From JACNJF01 sp050288105 (GTDB lineage: Bacteria > Pseudomonadota > Gammaproteobacteria > GCA-001735895), in the NCBI GenBank assembly GCA_050288105.1, contig JBNKDE010000002.1, positions 248,001 to 312,000 on the forward strand: DNA of 64,000 nucleotides. The letters are read 5' to 3'. Shown piece by piece: positions 16,485 through 24,249 of the stretch. Made by a program: the position numbers and the translations under genes. Within the stretch, counting starts at the first letter, position 1. Every line of letters begins with the position of its first letter. The notes below the pieces were generated by a model. It searched no databases. It was given only the letters and a program-made list of their open reading frames with translations, and was not told the origin of the DNA.

Positions 16485-16739
16485 CTATCCTCCGGTCACG
16501 GGCGGAAAAAAAGCAATTTCATCCTGGTCACTGATACCTGTTTGATCATGCGCCATTTGCTGGTTGACGGATACCAGCAGGCCCTGGCTCTGGGTAAACG
16601 CCTGTTGCCAGTCACCACCGCGCTCAATCAGTAACTGCTTCAGGTCTGAAATGGTAGCAACCTGGCTACTCAGGGTGATTTTTTCCTGATCGGTACCCAG
16701 TGCCTCTCTAAGGCTGGCAAAGTACAGAATATCGGCCAT
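16485..16739 (-). CDS. moaD: Molybdopterin synthase sulfur carrier subunit MoaD
   Basis: An 84-residue ubiquitin-fold protein (81 in E. coli). It ends in FFPPVTGG; the terminal Gly-Gly is adenylated by MoeB and converted to a thiocarboxylate for molybdopterin synthesis. The N-terminus (ADILYFASLREALGTDQEKI) has the family pattern. It starts 3 bp after the moeA stop and abuts moaE. No moeB-like gene is adjacent; the E1-like TcdA at 43.7 kb is a tRNA enzyme, so MoaD activation must be encoded elsewhere. Confidence 0.95.
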   Translation of the reverse strand: MADILYFASLREALGTDQEKITLSSQVATISDLKQLLIERGGDWQQAFTQSQGLLVSVNQQMAHDQTGISDQDEIAFFPPVTGG

Positions 16740-16742
16740 GTG

Positions 16743-17993
16743 CTACTCCAGTATCTCGCTAAAGGAAATGTATTCAATCTTATCACCCTGATGAATCGGG
16801 GTATTGCCCGGAATCACCACAAAACCATCCGCCCAGGTGGTAGACATCAGCACGCCAGAACTCTGGTTATGATAGATCTCGGCACTGAACTGTCCATCTT
16901 TATCCGGGATCAGACGCGCTCGTGCAAATTCGCGACGACTGTCGGTCTCGAGTCTATCAAACGCCGCCCTGACCAGAAAACTTCCCGGCAGCAGCTTGCT
17001 CTGGCCCTGCATCTTTTTAATATAGGGTGCGGTCAACTGGCTAAAGCCCGCGAATACAGAAACGGGGTTTCCGGGCAACCCGATAAAGGCGGTTTCTTTA
17101 ACGCGACCGAAGATGACCGGCTTGCCCGGCTTGATATCGAGCTTCCACATAAAGAGCTGTCCCAGGTTTTGCAGCGCCGTGCAAACATGATCCTCTTCAC
17201 CTACCGACGCACCGCCACTGGTGATCAACAGATCCACCTGCTCAGCTGCCTGCAGTATCGCCTGCTCGGTTGCCTGCAGGGTATCGGCAACAATCCCAAG
17301 ATCAACAATCTCGCAGCCCAGAGTGTGCAATAAACCACCCAAAGTGTAACGATTGGAGTTATAAATCTGCCCTTCGGCCAATGCCTTGCCAGGCTCAACC
17401 AGCTCATCGCCAGTGAAAAACATGCCCACCCTGACGCGCCGAAATACCGGCAACTGGGCAATACCGATGGATGCTGCCAGCCCCAGCTCCTGCGCGCGCA
17501 GGCGTGTGCCCTGTTTCAGGATCACCTGACCGACGCGTATATCTTCCCCCGTCTCACGAATATGCTGACCGCTATGTACTTGTGCATCAAAGCAAATATG
17601 CTCGCCATCGTGCTCGACCTGCTCCTGAATAATCACTGCGTCGCAATGCTCAGGAACCGGGGCACCCGTGAAGATGCGTGCACTAGTCCCCGGGGCGAGT
17701 GCCGTTCCCGTACTCCCGGCAGGTATTCGCTGGGTTACCTTTAGCCTTGTCGGTTGCTGTGCGTTAACATCCTGTGTGCGGATTGCATATCCATCCATCG
17801 CGCTATTCGAAGCAGGTGGGACATTAATCGATGAAACCAGATCCTGCGCCAGAATGCGATGCAGGCCATCAGGCAGTTCAACCTGTTCAGTCTCAACCAC
17901 CTTTTGCGCATGCTCCAGCATGGTATGCAGCGCCTTTTCGAATGCAATTAAGTGAACCTGCGGGATATCACAGGAGATTTCAGCCATCCTCAT
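16743..17993 (-). CDS. moeA: Molybdopterin molybdenumtransferase MoeA
   Basis: 416 residues, against 411 in E. coli. Recognised segments: PPASNSAMDGYAIR (about 61-74), the GTSARIFTGAPVPEHCDAVI segment, LLITSGGASVGEEDHV (about 254-269, MPT-binding domain) and FIGLPGNPVSVF (about 304-315). MoeA inserts molybdate into adenylated molybdopterin. The start ATG overlaps the moaB stop (17990-17993, ATGA), so the two are translationally coupled. A 197-residue open frame on the opposite strand (16740-17333) is a shadow of this gene. Confidence 0.96.
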   Translation of the reverse strand: MRMAEISCDIPQVHLIAFEKALHTMLEHAQKVVETEQVELPDGLHRILAQDLVSSINVPPASNSAMDGYAIRTQDVNAQQPTRLKVTQRIPAGSTGTALAPGTSARIFTGAPVPEHCDAVIIQEQVEHDGEHICFDAQVHSGQHIRETGEDIRVGQVILKQGTRLRAQELGLAASIGIAQLPVFRRVRVGMFFTGDELVEPGKALAEGQIYNSNRYTLGGLLHTLGCEIVDLGIVADTLQATEQAILQAAEQVDLLITSGGASVGEEDHVCTALQNLGQLFMWKLDIKPGKPVIFGRVKETAFIGLPGNPVSVFAGFSQLTAPYIKKMQGQSKLLPGSFLVRAAFDRLETDSRREFARARLIPDKDGQFSAEIYHNQSSGVLMSTTWADGFVVIPGNTPIHQGDKIEYISFSEILE

Positions 17994-18520
17994 TTCTCCA
18001 TGAAACGAGGCATTAATTCAACCAGGTTGCAGGGCATATGACGTGCGTCCAGCTGAGGCTGGATAATGCCATCCCAGCCATCTTTACAGGCCCCTGGAGA
18101 ACCCGGCAGGCAGAATATTGGAGTGCCATTGGCCAGCCCGCCAATTGCGCGCGACTGTATGGTTGAGGTCTTGATAATGTCGTAGGAGAGGCTACGAAAC
18201 AGCTCACCAAACCCTTCTATCGTTTTGTCAAATAAGGGCAATACCGCCTCTGGGGTACTATCACGACCGGTCAGGCCAGTTCCACCGGTGGTGACAACCG
18301 CATGTATCTGGCTATCTGCAATCCAGCGCGACATCACTTCGCGTATTTTGTAGACGTTATCTATCACGATTGTTTTTTCAGCCAGACGATGTCCCGCTTT
18401 AACAACACGCTCTGCCAGCAATTTACCCGCAGTATCATTATCTTCGGTACGACTATCCGAGATCGTCATAACCGCAATATTAAGGGGTAGAAACTCGCGT
18501 TCACCCGAAATTTTACTCAT
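17990..18520 (-). CDS. moaB: Molybdopterin adenylyltransferase MoaB
   Basis: A 176-residue MogA/MoaB-type protein. The N-terminal strand LNIAVMTISDSRTEDNDTAG is followed by VVTTGGTGLTGRDSTPEAV (about 77-95), the pterin-binding loop, and GLANGTPIFCLPGSPGACKDGWD near the C-terminus. It activates molybdopterin by adenylation. I placed the start at 18520, where GGGAGGAATCC precedes the ATG; an upstream frame to 18571 lacks a ribosome binding site. It is the first gene of the operon. moaA and moaC, needed for the first step, are absent, and no Moco riboswitch-like structure was seen upstream. Confidence 0.93.
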   Translation of the reverse strand: MSKISGEREFLPLNIAVMTISDSRTEDNDTAGKLLAERVVKAGHRLAEKTIVIDNVYKIREVMSRWIADSQIHAVVTTGGTGLTGRDSTPEAVLPLFDKTIEGFGELFRSLSYDIIKTSTIQSRAIGGLANGTPIFCLPGSPGACKDGWDGIIQPQLDARHMPCNLVELMPRFMEK

Positions 18521-18689
18521 TGGATTCCTCCCAAAATTAATACGCTGGATCGTGTCAGTTGACCGAGCCATATAAGCAGCCTTCCGTTTACCCAGAAGCA
18601 GGAGAGCAGAGATACAGTTATGTTTTTTGCCCTAAAGATGTTTCATAATGCTGGAATAGACGAAATAATAATAAAACAGAGGGTCTACC

Positions 18690-19781
18690 ATGAAGCATTC
18701 TCAGCTGCCTATTTTTAACGCGAAACTATCATTCTGGCAACCCATATTCCTTTGCCTGCTCCTGTTATGCTGCTCACGTCCGGCTTTTGCGGTAGGTGAG
18801 GATTTTAATATCCAGGATATCGATGACACACCCCGTGAGCGTGATATTCAATACCCGGAATGGTTTAAAAACTCTTTTCTTGATCTACAGGAAGACCTTT
18901 CAGAAGCGCTGGAAAACGGTAAAACAGGATTAATTATTTATTTCGGGCAGAAAAACTGCGCTTATTGCGAAGCACTGATGCAGGTCAACTTTGGCCGCGA
19001 GAAAGATATTGTTGAATATACCCGCAGACACTTTGATGTGGTGGCGATTGATATCTGGGGAGATCGTGAAGTTACCGACCTGCAGGGCGAAGTCCTTACC
19101 GAAAAAAACTATGCGGTGCGTGAACAGGCCAATTTTACACCTTCACTGATATTTTACGGAAAGGATGGCGCCGAACTGCTACAGCTACGTGGTTACTATA
19201 CGCCCTATAAAATGCGTGCCGCGCTCGAATACGTGGTGGATGGCTACTATACCAACGAGAGCCTGCGAGACTATATCGCGCGAGCCGATCCACCAAGCCT
19301 GCACGAGCAAGGCGACCTAAATACCGAGGATTTTTTTCAAAACCCGCCCTATATACTGGACCGAAGTCATATACCCGCACAACAGCCGCTGGCCGTATTC
19401 TTTGAACAACGCAACTGTCACGCCTGCGATATTCTGCACACCGACCCCTTAAATGACGACATTACCCGTCTGCTGCTGGAAGGATTTGAGAACGTTCAAC
19501 TGGATATGTGGAGTGATACCCCGGTATTGACGCCGTCTGGCCAGAAGCTAAAAGCGAAGGACTGGGCACAGCAGCTAGGGCTTTTCTACGCACCCTCTAT
19601 TCTATTTTTTGATGAGCAGGGCAAGGAGGTATTCAGGGTTAGCTCCGTGGTCAGGGTATACCGGTTGCGTGGGGTGCTGGAATATATCCTCGACAAAGGG
19701 TACCTGAAAACCCCGACCTTTCAACGTTGGCGTGAGGAGCAGACTTTGGCGCCTTTTACACCATCGGGCCTGAGCGAATAA
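18690..19781 (+). CDS. Exported protein with two tandem thioredoxin domains
   Basis: 363 residues with a long signal peptide (hydrophobic core FLCLLLLCC, cleavage after SRPAFA). The first thioredoxin-like domain has the redox motif CAYC in YFGQKNCAYCEALM (about residues 90-93). The second, starting near 225, has CHAC in FFEQRNCHACDIL. Both domains continue with the same pattern (VDMW or IDIW, then an ARQLG/VREQAN-like cis-Pro loop), so this is an internal duplication. SoxW-like and thioredoxin_2-type periplasmic proteins keep partner cysteines reduced, for example in sulfur oxidation. It precedes the DsrE-like gene by 78 bp on the same strand, which supports a sulfur-related role. Confidence 0.8.
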   Translation: MKHSQLPIFNAKLSFWQPIFLCLLLLCCSRPAFAVGEDFNIQDIDDTPRERDIQYPEWFKNSFLDLQEDLSEALENGKTGLIIYFGQKNCAYCEALMQVNFGREKDIVEYTRRHFDVVAIDIWGDREVTDLQGEVLTEKNYAVREQANFTPSLIFYGKDGAELLQLRGYYTPYKMRAALEYVVDGYYTNESLRDYIARADPPSLHEQGDLNTEDFFQNPPYILDRSHIPAQQPLAVFFEQRNCHACDILHTDPLNDDITRLLLEGFENVQLDMWSDTPVLTPSGQKLKAKDWAQQLGLFYAPSILFFDEQGKEVFRVSSVVRVYRLRGVLEYILDKGYLKTPTFQRWREEQTLAPFTPSGLSE

Positions 19782-19859
19782 AAACACGCTTCAATACGTC
19801 GTTAACTTCAGTTGTCCTGTTTTAACCGACGAAAAAACTATAACAATGAGGAGGTAGCG

Positions 19860-20336
19860 ATGTTTTATTCACCCGAGTCTCGCAAAGCTTGCGGTACTGC
19901 ATTTTTATTTCTGCTGCTGGCGCTAGCATGCGCTCCCGCCTCGGCCCACCATAGTGAAACCCATTTTGAGGATGCCAGCAAACACCGCATCGTGTACCAG
20001 TGTAATAAATCAGATCCTGAGTACTTTTCCCACCTGTTGTTTTCTGTCGGTGAGTTAATCAGGAAATACGGGGACGACATTGAAATCGTAGTCGCCTGCT
20101 TCGGCCCCGGTATTCATTTACTGGGAAAACACCCAGGACGTCCAGTGCCGCAGGAGGCGCAACAGCGCGCCGAATCCCTGTCGGCATATGCGGTCAGATT
20201 CCACGCCTGTGAAAACACTATGAAAACCCTCAACTGGAGCGAGGAAGATTTACTCGACTTTGCCCATGTAGTGCCTATCGGCGTTGAAGACATCATGCTG
20301 CTACAGGAAAAAGGATTCACCTATTTCAGCTGGTAA
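19860..20336 (+). CDS. Exported DsrE-like protein
   Basis: A 158-residue protein with a signal peptide (FLFLLLALACAPASA, cleaved before HHSE). The mature domain follows the DsrE/DsrF-like fold: HRIVYQCNKSDPEYFSHLLFSVGELI, then IEIVVACFGPGIHLL, and AVRFHACENTMKTLNWSEEDL with the cysteine position used by sulfur-relay members. DsrE-type proteins carry persulfide sulfur; exported versions are less well studied. The ATG at 19860 has GAGGAGG at ideal distance, which decides the start over an in-frame ATG at 19812. It shares a direction with the tandem thioredoxin, and the strong terminator at 20533-20570 closes the unit. Confidence 0.8.
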   Translation: MFYSPESRKACGTAFLFLLLALACAPASAHHSETHFEDASKHRIVYQCNKSDPEYFSHLLFSVGELIRKYGDDIEIVVACFGPGIHLLGKHPGRPVPQEAQQRAESLSAYAVRFHACENTMKTLNWSEEDLLDFAHVVPIGVEDIMLLQEKGFTYFSW

Positions 20337-20532
20337 GCATCTGCTGCCAGCGCTGTAATTTTTAATTGCCATGGATTTTCATCATGTTATATTCGAAGCT
20401 GTGTTAACACTTTGAACGATTTATTACTTTAATGTCAGCAGTGCAATTCCAGTCTAAACGTAAAAACAGCAAGGAACCTTCGGTTCTTGCGATCTGGAGT
20501 GCTGCGTGTAATTAAGACAACCTAATTCATAC
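20337..20532 (+). other. Gap between the DsrE-like stop and its terminator
   Basis: About 200 bp with no gene. One hairpin is visible at about 20469-20490 (GCAAGGAACC TTC GGTTCTTGC, one bulged base). The long distance to the terminator leaves room for a small RNA processed from the mRNA 3' end, but nothing more specific is visible. Confidence 0.3.
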
Positions 20533-20570
20533 AAAAGCCCGGTCGCAGAAATGCCACCGGGCTTTTTTTT
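20533..20570 (+). terminator. Rho-independent terminator, plus strand
   Basis: AAAAGCCCGGT (20533-20543) pairs with ACCGGGCTTTT (20556-20566) across a 12-nt loop, followed by a T8 run (20563-20570). It is one of the strongest terminators in the window and ends the thioredoxin-DsrE unit. Confidence 0.88.
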
Positions 20571-20723
20571 GGCCATGGATGGCCTTATGTCGCGGAGGGC
20601 ATGGACGCCCGAGAACGACCCGGCCATGGATGGCCTTATGTCGTAAAGGGCATGGATGCCCGAGAGCGACCCAGCCATGGATGGCCTTATGTCGTGTAGG
20701 CCACGGACGCCCAAGAGCAACCG
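20571..20723. repeat. Repeat array D: three tandem 51-bp units
   Basis: Units begin at 20571, 20622 and 20673, exactly 51 bp apart. Each starts with GGCCATGGATGGCCTTATGT (AGCC... in the third), followed by CG, a variable four bases, then GGGCATGGACGCCCGAGA or close variants. The array starts directly after the T8 run of the terminator. Because 51 is divisible by three, the units give open reading frames on the minus strand (repeated IRPSMAG peptides); I see no reason to think these are translated. Confidence 0.88.
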
Positions 20724-20776
20724 GGTTAACAGGAAGCAAGCAGATTCATTAACAATTGAAAAAACAGGAGAAAGCC

Positions 20777-21661
20777 ATGTTTAGCGGATCATACGTAGCG
20801 TTGATCACACCCTTTAGTAACGACCAGATTGATGAAGATGCTCTGCGTAAACTCGTCAACCGGCAGATCGAGCAGGGAACCCAGGGCCTGGTACCTATGG
20901 GAACGACCGGGGAGGCCTCGACAGCCACCGAACAGGAACACAAACGTGTTATCCAGATCGTAGTTGAAGAAAGCGCCGGTCGTGTGCCAGTCGTCGCCGG
21001 TGCAGGCTCTAATAATCCTGCTGAAGCACTGGTCTACGCAAAGGCTGCCGAACAGGCTGGCGCCGATGGTATTCTGTGTGTTGCAGGTTATTACAATCGC
21101 CCATCACAGCAGGGTTTGTATGAGCATTTTAAATTCATCCATGACCACTGCAGCCTGCCCATTATTGTGTATAACATTCCACCGCGCACGATTGTTGACA
21201 TCAAAGCCGAAACCATGGCGCGCCTGGCTGCACTGCCACGTATCGTCGGAGTCAAGGATGCCACGCTGGATCTGTCGCGCATCTCGCAGGAACGGCAATT
21301 AATTGATAAGGATTTCTGCCATTTTTCGGGTGAAGACATGACTGCGCTGGCATATAACGCGATGGGTGGACGCGGTTGTATTTCGGTCACCGCGAACATC
21401 GCACCCCGGCTATGTGCTGATATGCACCAGGCCTGTGTGGCGGGGGATTACCAAAAGGCGCTGCAGATCCACGAGCGCCTGATGCCGCTCCACCAGGCCT
21501 TATTCCTGGAGCCAAACCCGGCTGGTGCGAAATATGCGCTATCGCTGACTGGACTGTGTAGCGATGAAATTCGCCTGCCATTGCTCCCGGTAAGTGATGC
21601 CACGCGTGAGGCCATCAAACGCAGTGTCGACTCGTTGAATTTACTGCCTGCGCGCGATTAA
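20777..21661 (+). CDS. dapA: 4-hydroxy-tetrahydrodipicolinate synthase DapA
   Basis: 294 residues, against 292 in E. coli. Signature segments: VALITPFSNDQIDEDAL at the N-terminus, VPMGTTGEASTAT with the Thr pair (about 43-46), VYNIPPRTIVDI with the active-site Tyr (about 133), and VGVKDATLDL with the Schiff-base Lys (about 161). DapA condenses pyruvate with aspartate semialdehyde in lysine and diaminopimelate synthesis. CAGGAG precedes the ATG at 20777. Repeat array D lies immediately upstream, so its promoter must lie within or very near the repeat. Confidence 0.96.
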   Translation: MFSGSYVALITPFSNDQIDEDALRKLVNRQIEQGTQGLVPMGTTGEASTATEQEHKRVIQIVVEESAGRVPVVAGAGSNNPAEALVYAKAAEQAGADGILCVAGYYNRPSQQGLYEHFKFIHDHCSLPIIVYNIPPRTIVDIKAETMARLAALPRIVGVKDATLDLSRISQERQLIDKDFCHFSGEDMTALAYNAMGGRGCISVTANIAPRLCADMHQACVAGDYQKALQIHERLMPLHQALFLEPNPAGAKYALSLTGLCSDEIRLPLLPVSDATREAIKRSVDSLNLLPARD

Positions 21662-21680
21662 GCTGAGCCTGGGTCGCGCG

Positions 21681-22628
21681 CTACGTCGCCTTAATCTGTG
21701 CCAGGCTCATCTGAACCTGGTCCCAGACCGCGGCCAGCTGCGTTTCGGCCAGCTCGATCTGAAATAAGCTTTTGAGAATGCTTTTCAGGTGTTCAGCCCC
21801 TTCGATAGTCGTGCGTTGTAAAACGCGCCACTGAGGGCCGCGCTGCACCAGTTCATCTCCTTCCAGACACCAGTTGAATTCACCATCGAATGCGACACAC
21901 ATAAACATGCGCAGGAAAGGGGACTGAGGTGTAGTGGCAGTAAAATGGCTCGCCATTTCAATATCAACAGGGATGATGCGCAGCGGTTCAATGCGATACA
22001 GGCGCGACCATTCGTCATCCATCCAGCGCGACACCGTGACCTCACCATCCGCACCCTGTCGCAGCAGAAAGCGTTCGTCATCACGCGTTAAGGTTTCACC
22101 GTCGGACAGGATTAACGGCTCGGTAGGACCGGGGCCACCGAAGCCGACGTCAAGCAGCCATAGTTGATCCTCCAGCTTAAGCTGTATCACCAGATGGGTT
22201 AAAGGTCCGAATACCGGGCGTCGATAACCCACGCGCGCCAGACGATATTCAATGTCGAAACCGGCCAGTCGCAGGGTTTCGCCAAATAGCTGGTTCAACT
22301 CATAGCACCAGCCGCCACGCCCGTCACCGAGAATTTTTGCAACAATGGTATCGACGTTACTGCTCATTGCGACACCACCCAGCGTATCCAGGTTTTCAAA
22401 AGGTATCGCTTTGCGAAAAGCTCGCATCAATTCGAATAATCCTGCCTGATCTGGCGCAGGCAGGGCGTCAAGCTGTAAGCGTTTTAATAGTTTGCTGGTG
22501 GGAATGGTATGGTTCATGGTAATTTGCTGGGTGTTAAAATCACGACTGAAAACCTGCTCAGACAATGCGTCTAATTTAGGATTGTATCGCTTCGTTGGCA
22601 ACCAGTTTTTTACATGATCCAGTTTCAA
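21681..22628 (-). CDS. Arylamine N-acetyltransferase
   Basis: The catalytic triad is visible: Cys in GRGGWCYELNQLFGE, His in FGPLTHLVIQ and Asp in LWLLDVGFGG. The fold also matches in AIPFENLD and in the C-terminal FTATTPQSPF region. These enzymes transfer acetyl from acetyl-CoA to arylamines and hydrazines. The family N-terminus corresponds to an ATG at 22514, which has no clear ribosome binding site. The annotated start is a TTG at 22628 preceded by AAAAGGAG at 9 nt, adding 38 residues (DHVKNWLPTKRYNPKLDA...) of no known family. Either start is possible. It lies 27 bp after the methyltransferase gene on the same strand. Confidence 0.9.
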   Translation of the reverse strand: MKLDHVKNWLPTKRYNPKLDALSEQVFSRDFNTQQITMNHTIPTSKLLKRLQLDALPAPDQAGLFELMRAFRKAIPFENLDTLGGVAMSSNVDTIVAKILGDGRGGWCYELNQLFGETLRLAGFDIEYRLARVGYRRPVFGPLTHLVIQLKLEDQLWLLDVGFGGPGPTEPLILSDGETLTRDDERFLLRQGADGEVTVSRWMDDEWSRLYRIEPLRIIPVDIEMASHFTATTPQSPFLRMFMCVAFDGEFNWCLEGDELVQRGPQWRVLQRTTIEGAEHLKSILKSLFQIELAETQLAAVWDQVQMSLAQIKAT

Positions 22629-22655
22629 CTACTCAGGCTCCTTTTCCCGGATTAG

Positions 22656-23306
22656 CTAGCGCCGATAATTTAATACCTGACCTTTAAAGGGTTGCTCTAG
22701 ATAGTCACTTTGCTGCGGTTGATACTGGCTATGCGCATAGCCCAGGCGAACCATTTTCTTGCTAAATGGCGCATGCTTGCCGCGACCCGGATCGACAATA
22801 ATAATTTCACACAGGGGTTTGGCGTGGCGGTCGATAAATTCCGACAATAGCTCGATATGTTCTGTTTCGTACAGCAGGTCCGATCCAATAATCACATCGA
22901 ATTCACCCAGGCCATCTTCTAAATTGTCCCATCCGGTTCTTAAAAAGGGGATGGTTTTTCCGTGATTCAGGCGCACATTTTCCACCAGGAAGCGGCCCGC
23001 CTCGGGATGATAATCGGTAGCGGTAATATCGGCATGACGTGCATTCAGCAACAGACTCGATAAAGCCATACCGCAGCCCACTTCGAGTATGCGTTTACCC
23101 TGGATGTCGAACTTTGCCATTTCATGCGCCAGCACCATGCTGGAATCCCACACGACACCAAACAAAGACCACTGTGCCGATGAAATCCCTAACGCTTCGG
23201 CTTCGCCCAACGGGTCTGAGAATTGCTGTTTATCTTTAAGGGTGCGGATATGAATATCCAGTTGATCAAACTCGAGAGTTTGATAGCGAACTCGAACAGA
23301 TGGCAT
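22656..23306 (-). CDS. Class I SAM methyltransferase, METTL21/Methyltransf_16-like
   Basis: The 216-residue protein has the Rossmann methyltransferase pattern: motif I ILEVGCGMALSSL (about 75-87), the acidic ribose ligand in TATDYHPE, and IIGSDLLYE (about 135), the (D/S)xxY signature of the METTL21 protein-lysine methyltransferase family. An upstream GVVWDSSMVLAHEM segment also fits that family. The likely substrate is a protein, but none can be named. The start at 23306 is set by GGAGA; an upstream ATG at 23321 is possible. Probably co-transcribed with the acetyltransferase. Confidence 0.82.
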   Translation of the reverse strand: MPSVRVRYQTLEFDQLDIHIRTLKDKQQFSDPLGEAEALGISSAQWSLFGVVWDSSMVLAHEMAKFDIQGKRILEVGCGMALSSLLLNARHADITATDYHPEAGRFLVENVRLNHGKTIPFLRTGWDNLEDGLGEFDVIIGSDLLYETEHIELLSEFIDRHAKPLCEIIIVDPGRGKHAPFSKKMVRLGYAHSQYQPQQSDYLEQPFKGQVLNYRR

Positions 23307-23412
23307 GTTTTCTCCGTGCATTCAGGGCACGTAACAACTCTGCAATACTGAACATATCGCTACGCAAGGAAGCTTACTATAGCAGTTAATAGAATTTTTA
23401 TATCTGAATAAT

Positions 23413-23431
23413 GTGGCAGCAGGACTGCCAC
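23413..23431 (-). terminator. Hairpin after the C_GCAxxG gene
   Basis: GTGGCAG / CTGCCAC (23413-23431, 5-nt loop) lies 10 bp beyond the stop codon on the minus strand and is followed by ATTATTCAG. The stem is good and the T-tract weak. Confidence 0.5.
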
Positions 23432-23440
23432 GGGCTGGCG

Positions 23441-23950
23441 TTACTTGCTGTTGCGCTTTTTCTGCTGCTGCAGGATTTCAGTTACCCATTTGGTGACCAG
23501 GCCGGTAGCATGCGCACATTTATCACCGCGTTGATCACTGAACCCTTTGTATTCCTCAGGCTTCCACATATCCCAGGTACGACCAGAAAACTGCTGTTGC
23601 AGGTGTTCACAGGTGACTCCGCCAAACTCCTGTTTGAACTGTTCGACCAGCTTTTTGGTGACATTAAAGTTGGAAATACCGCGCCCTTTATGCAGTTTGT
23701 CCGCATCACGCCCATGTATCGCACCCAGCGCCAGCAGACCGCCAGTCAGAGCACCACAGGCACCTTCACCCATCAGACCGCCACCACCGGACAGCCCATG
23801 ACTGGCCTTGATGGTTTCATCCGTCACATATCCTGTCGTCTGTTTTACCGCAGTCAACACACATTGCGGACAGCAGCCATACTTCACATCCAGCTCGTAG
23901 GCAATGTCGTAAGCCTGCTGTGGCAGATCGAGTGAGTTATCAAGGCTCAT
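23441..23950 (-). CDS. C_GCAxxG_C_C family redox protein
   Basis: The 169-residue protein matches the family named for its cysteine pattern: CPQCVLTAVKQTTGY (about 28-31), the glycine-rich GLSGGGGLMGEGACGALTGGLLALG with GACGAL (the GCAxxG position), and CEHLQQQF near residue 117. Members are thought to bind redox metal centres or form disulfides. The genomic link to sulfur metabolism here is the degenerate operator upstream (23977-23992), shared with the sulfur-globule-like gene. Monocistronic, with a hairpin after the stop. Confidence 0.8.
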   Translation of the reverse strand: MSLDNSLDLPQQAYDIAYELDVKYGCCPQCVLTAVKQTTGYVTDETIKASHGLSGGGGLMGEGACGALTGGLLALGAIHGRDADKLHKGRGISNFNVTKKLVEQFKQEFGGVTCEHLQQQFSGRTWDMWKPEEYKGFSDQRGDKCAHATGLVTKWVTEILQQQKKRNSK

Positions 23951-23976
23951 GGTTTTTCCCCAACTGAAAGGCGTTT

Positions 23977-23992
23977 ATTATCATTTACTAAT
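23977..23992. promoter_or_regulatory. Degenerate ATTAG-N6-CTAAT operator upstream of the C_GCAxxG gene
   Basis: ATTAT, six bases (CATTTA), CTAAT. One half-site is perfect and continues as CTAATATAG, identical to operator site 1 at 13247-13255 including the preceding TTA; the other half differs at one base. It lies about 27-42 bp upstream of the start codon, where a promoter would be. Confidence 0.5.
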
Positions 23993-24093
23993 ATAGATCA
24001 GGCATTGATCTGAGTCAGGCAAACTGAAGGCGATTGAACAAAGCATCAACTCAATAATCGATTTCGAGCAACACACCTTGTCACTGTATAAAT

Positions 24094-24160
24094 GGGGTCA
24101 CCCATTAGCCGTCCCGAGTCAGACACATATTAAATATAATCTGCATCTGATCCCAGGTTT
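24094..24160. repeat. Short interspersed repeat, copy 1
   Basis: GGGGTCACCCATTAGCC (24094-24110), then CCCGAGTCAGACACATATTA and AATATAATCTG. The same sequence recurs at 27921-27988 with few changes and in shorter form at 25316-25356. It lies in the roughly 300-bp gap between the C_GCAxxG and rhodanese genes, which otherwise shows no gene. Confidence 0.7.
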
Positions 24161-24249
24161 GCTCAGTTTTTGGGCCACAATCAGATTAATAAGTTTAGCA
24201 GGTAGCCGGATCATATATATTTCGTTAAATCCGACTACCCGAATGCTTT

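Noticed and set aside
16740..17333. 197-residue plus-strand open frame opposite moeA
   Set aside because: It is fully antisense to a well-supported gene, has no family motif, and its composition (many His, Arg, Gln) is what the opposite strand of a GC-balanced gene gives.
20571..20723. Possible CRISPR array
   Set aside because: The three units are 51 bp with no unique spacers between them and no cas gene anywhere in the window.
20454..20739. Two minus-strand open frames with repeated IRPSMAG peptides
   Set aside because: They exist only because the 51-bp repeat unit is a multiple of three; no ribosome binding site and no sense outside the repeat.
23411..23935. 174-residue plus-strand open frame opposite the C_GCAxxG gene
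   Set aside because: Antisense shadow; the minus-strand protein has the full conserved cysteine pattern.
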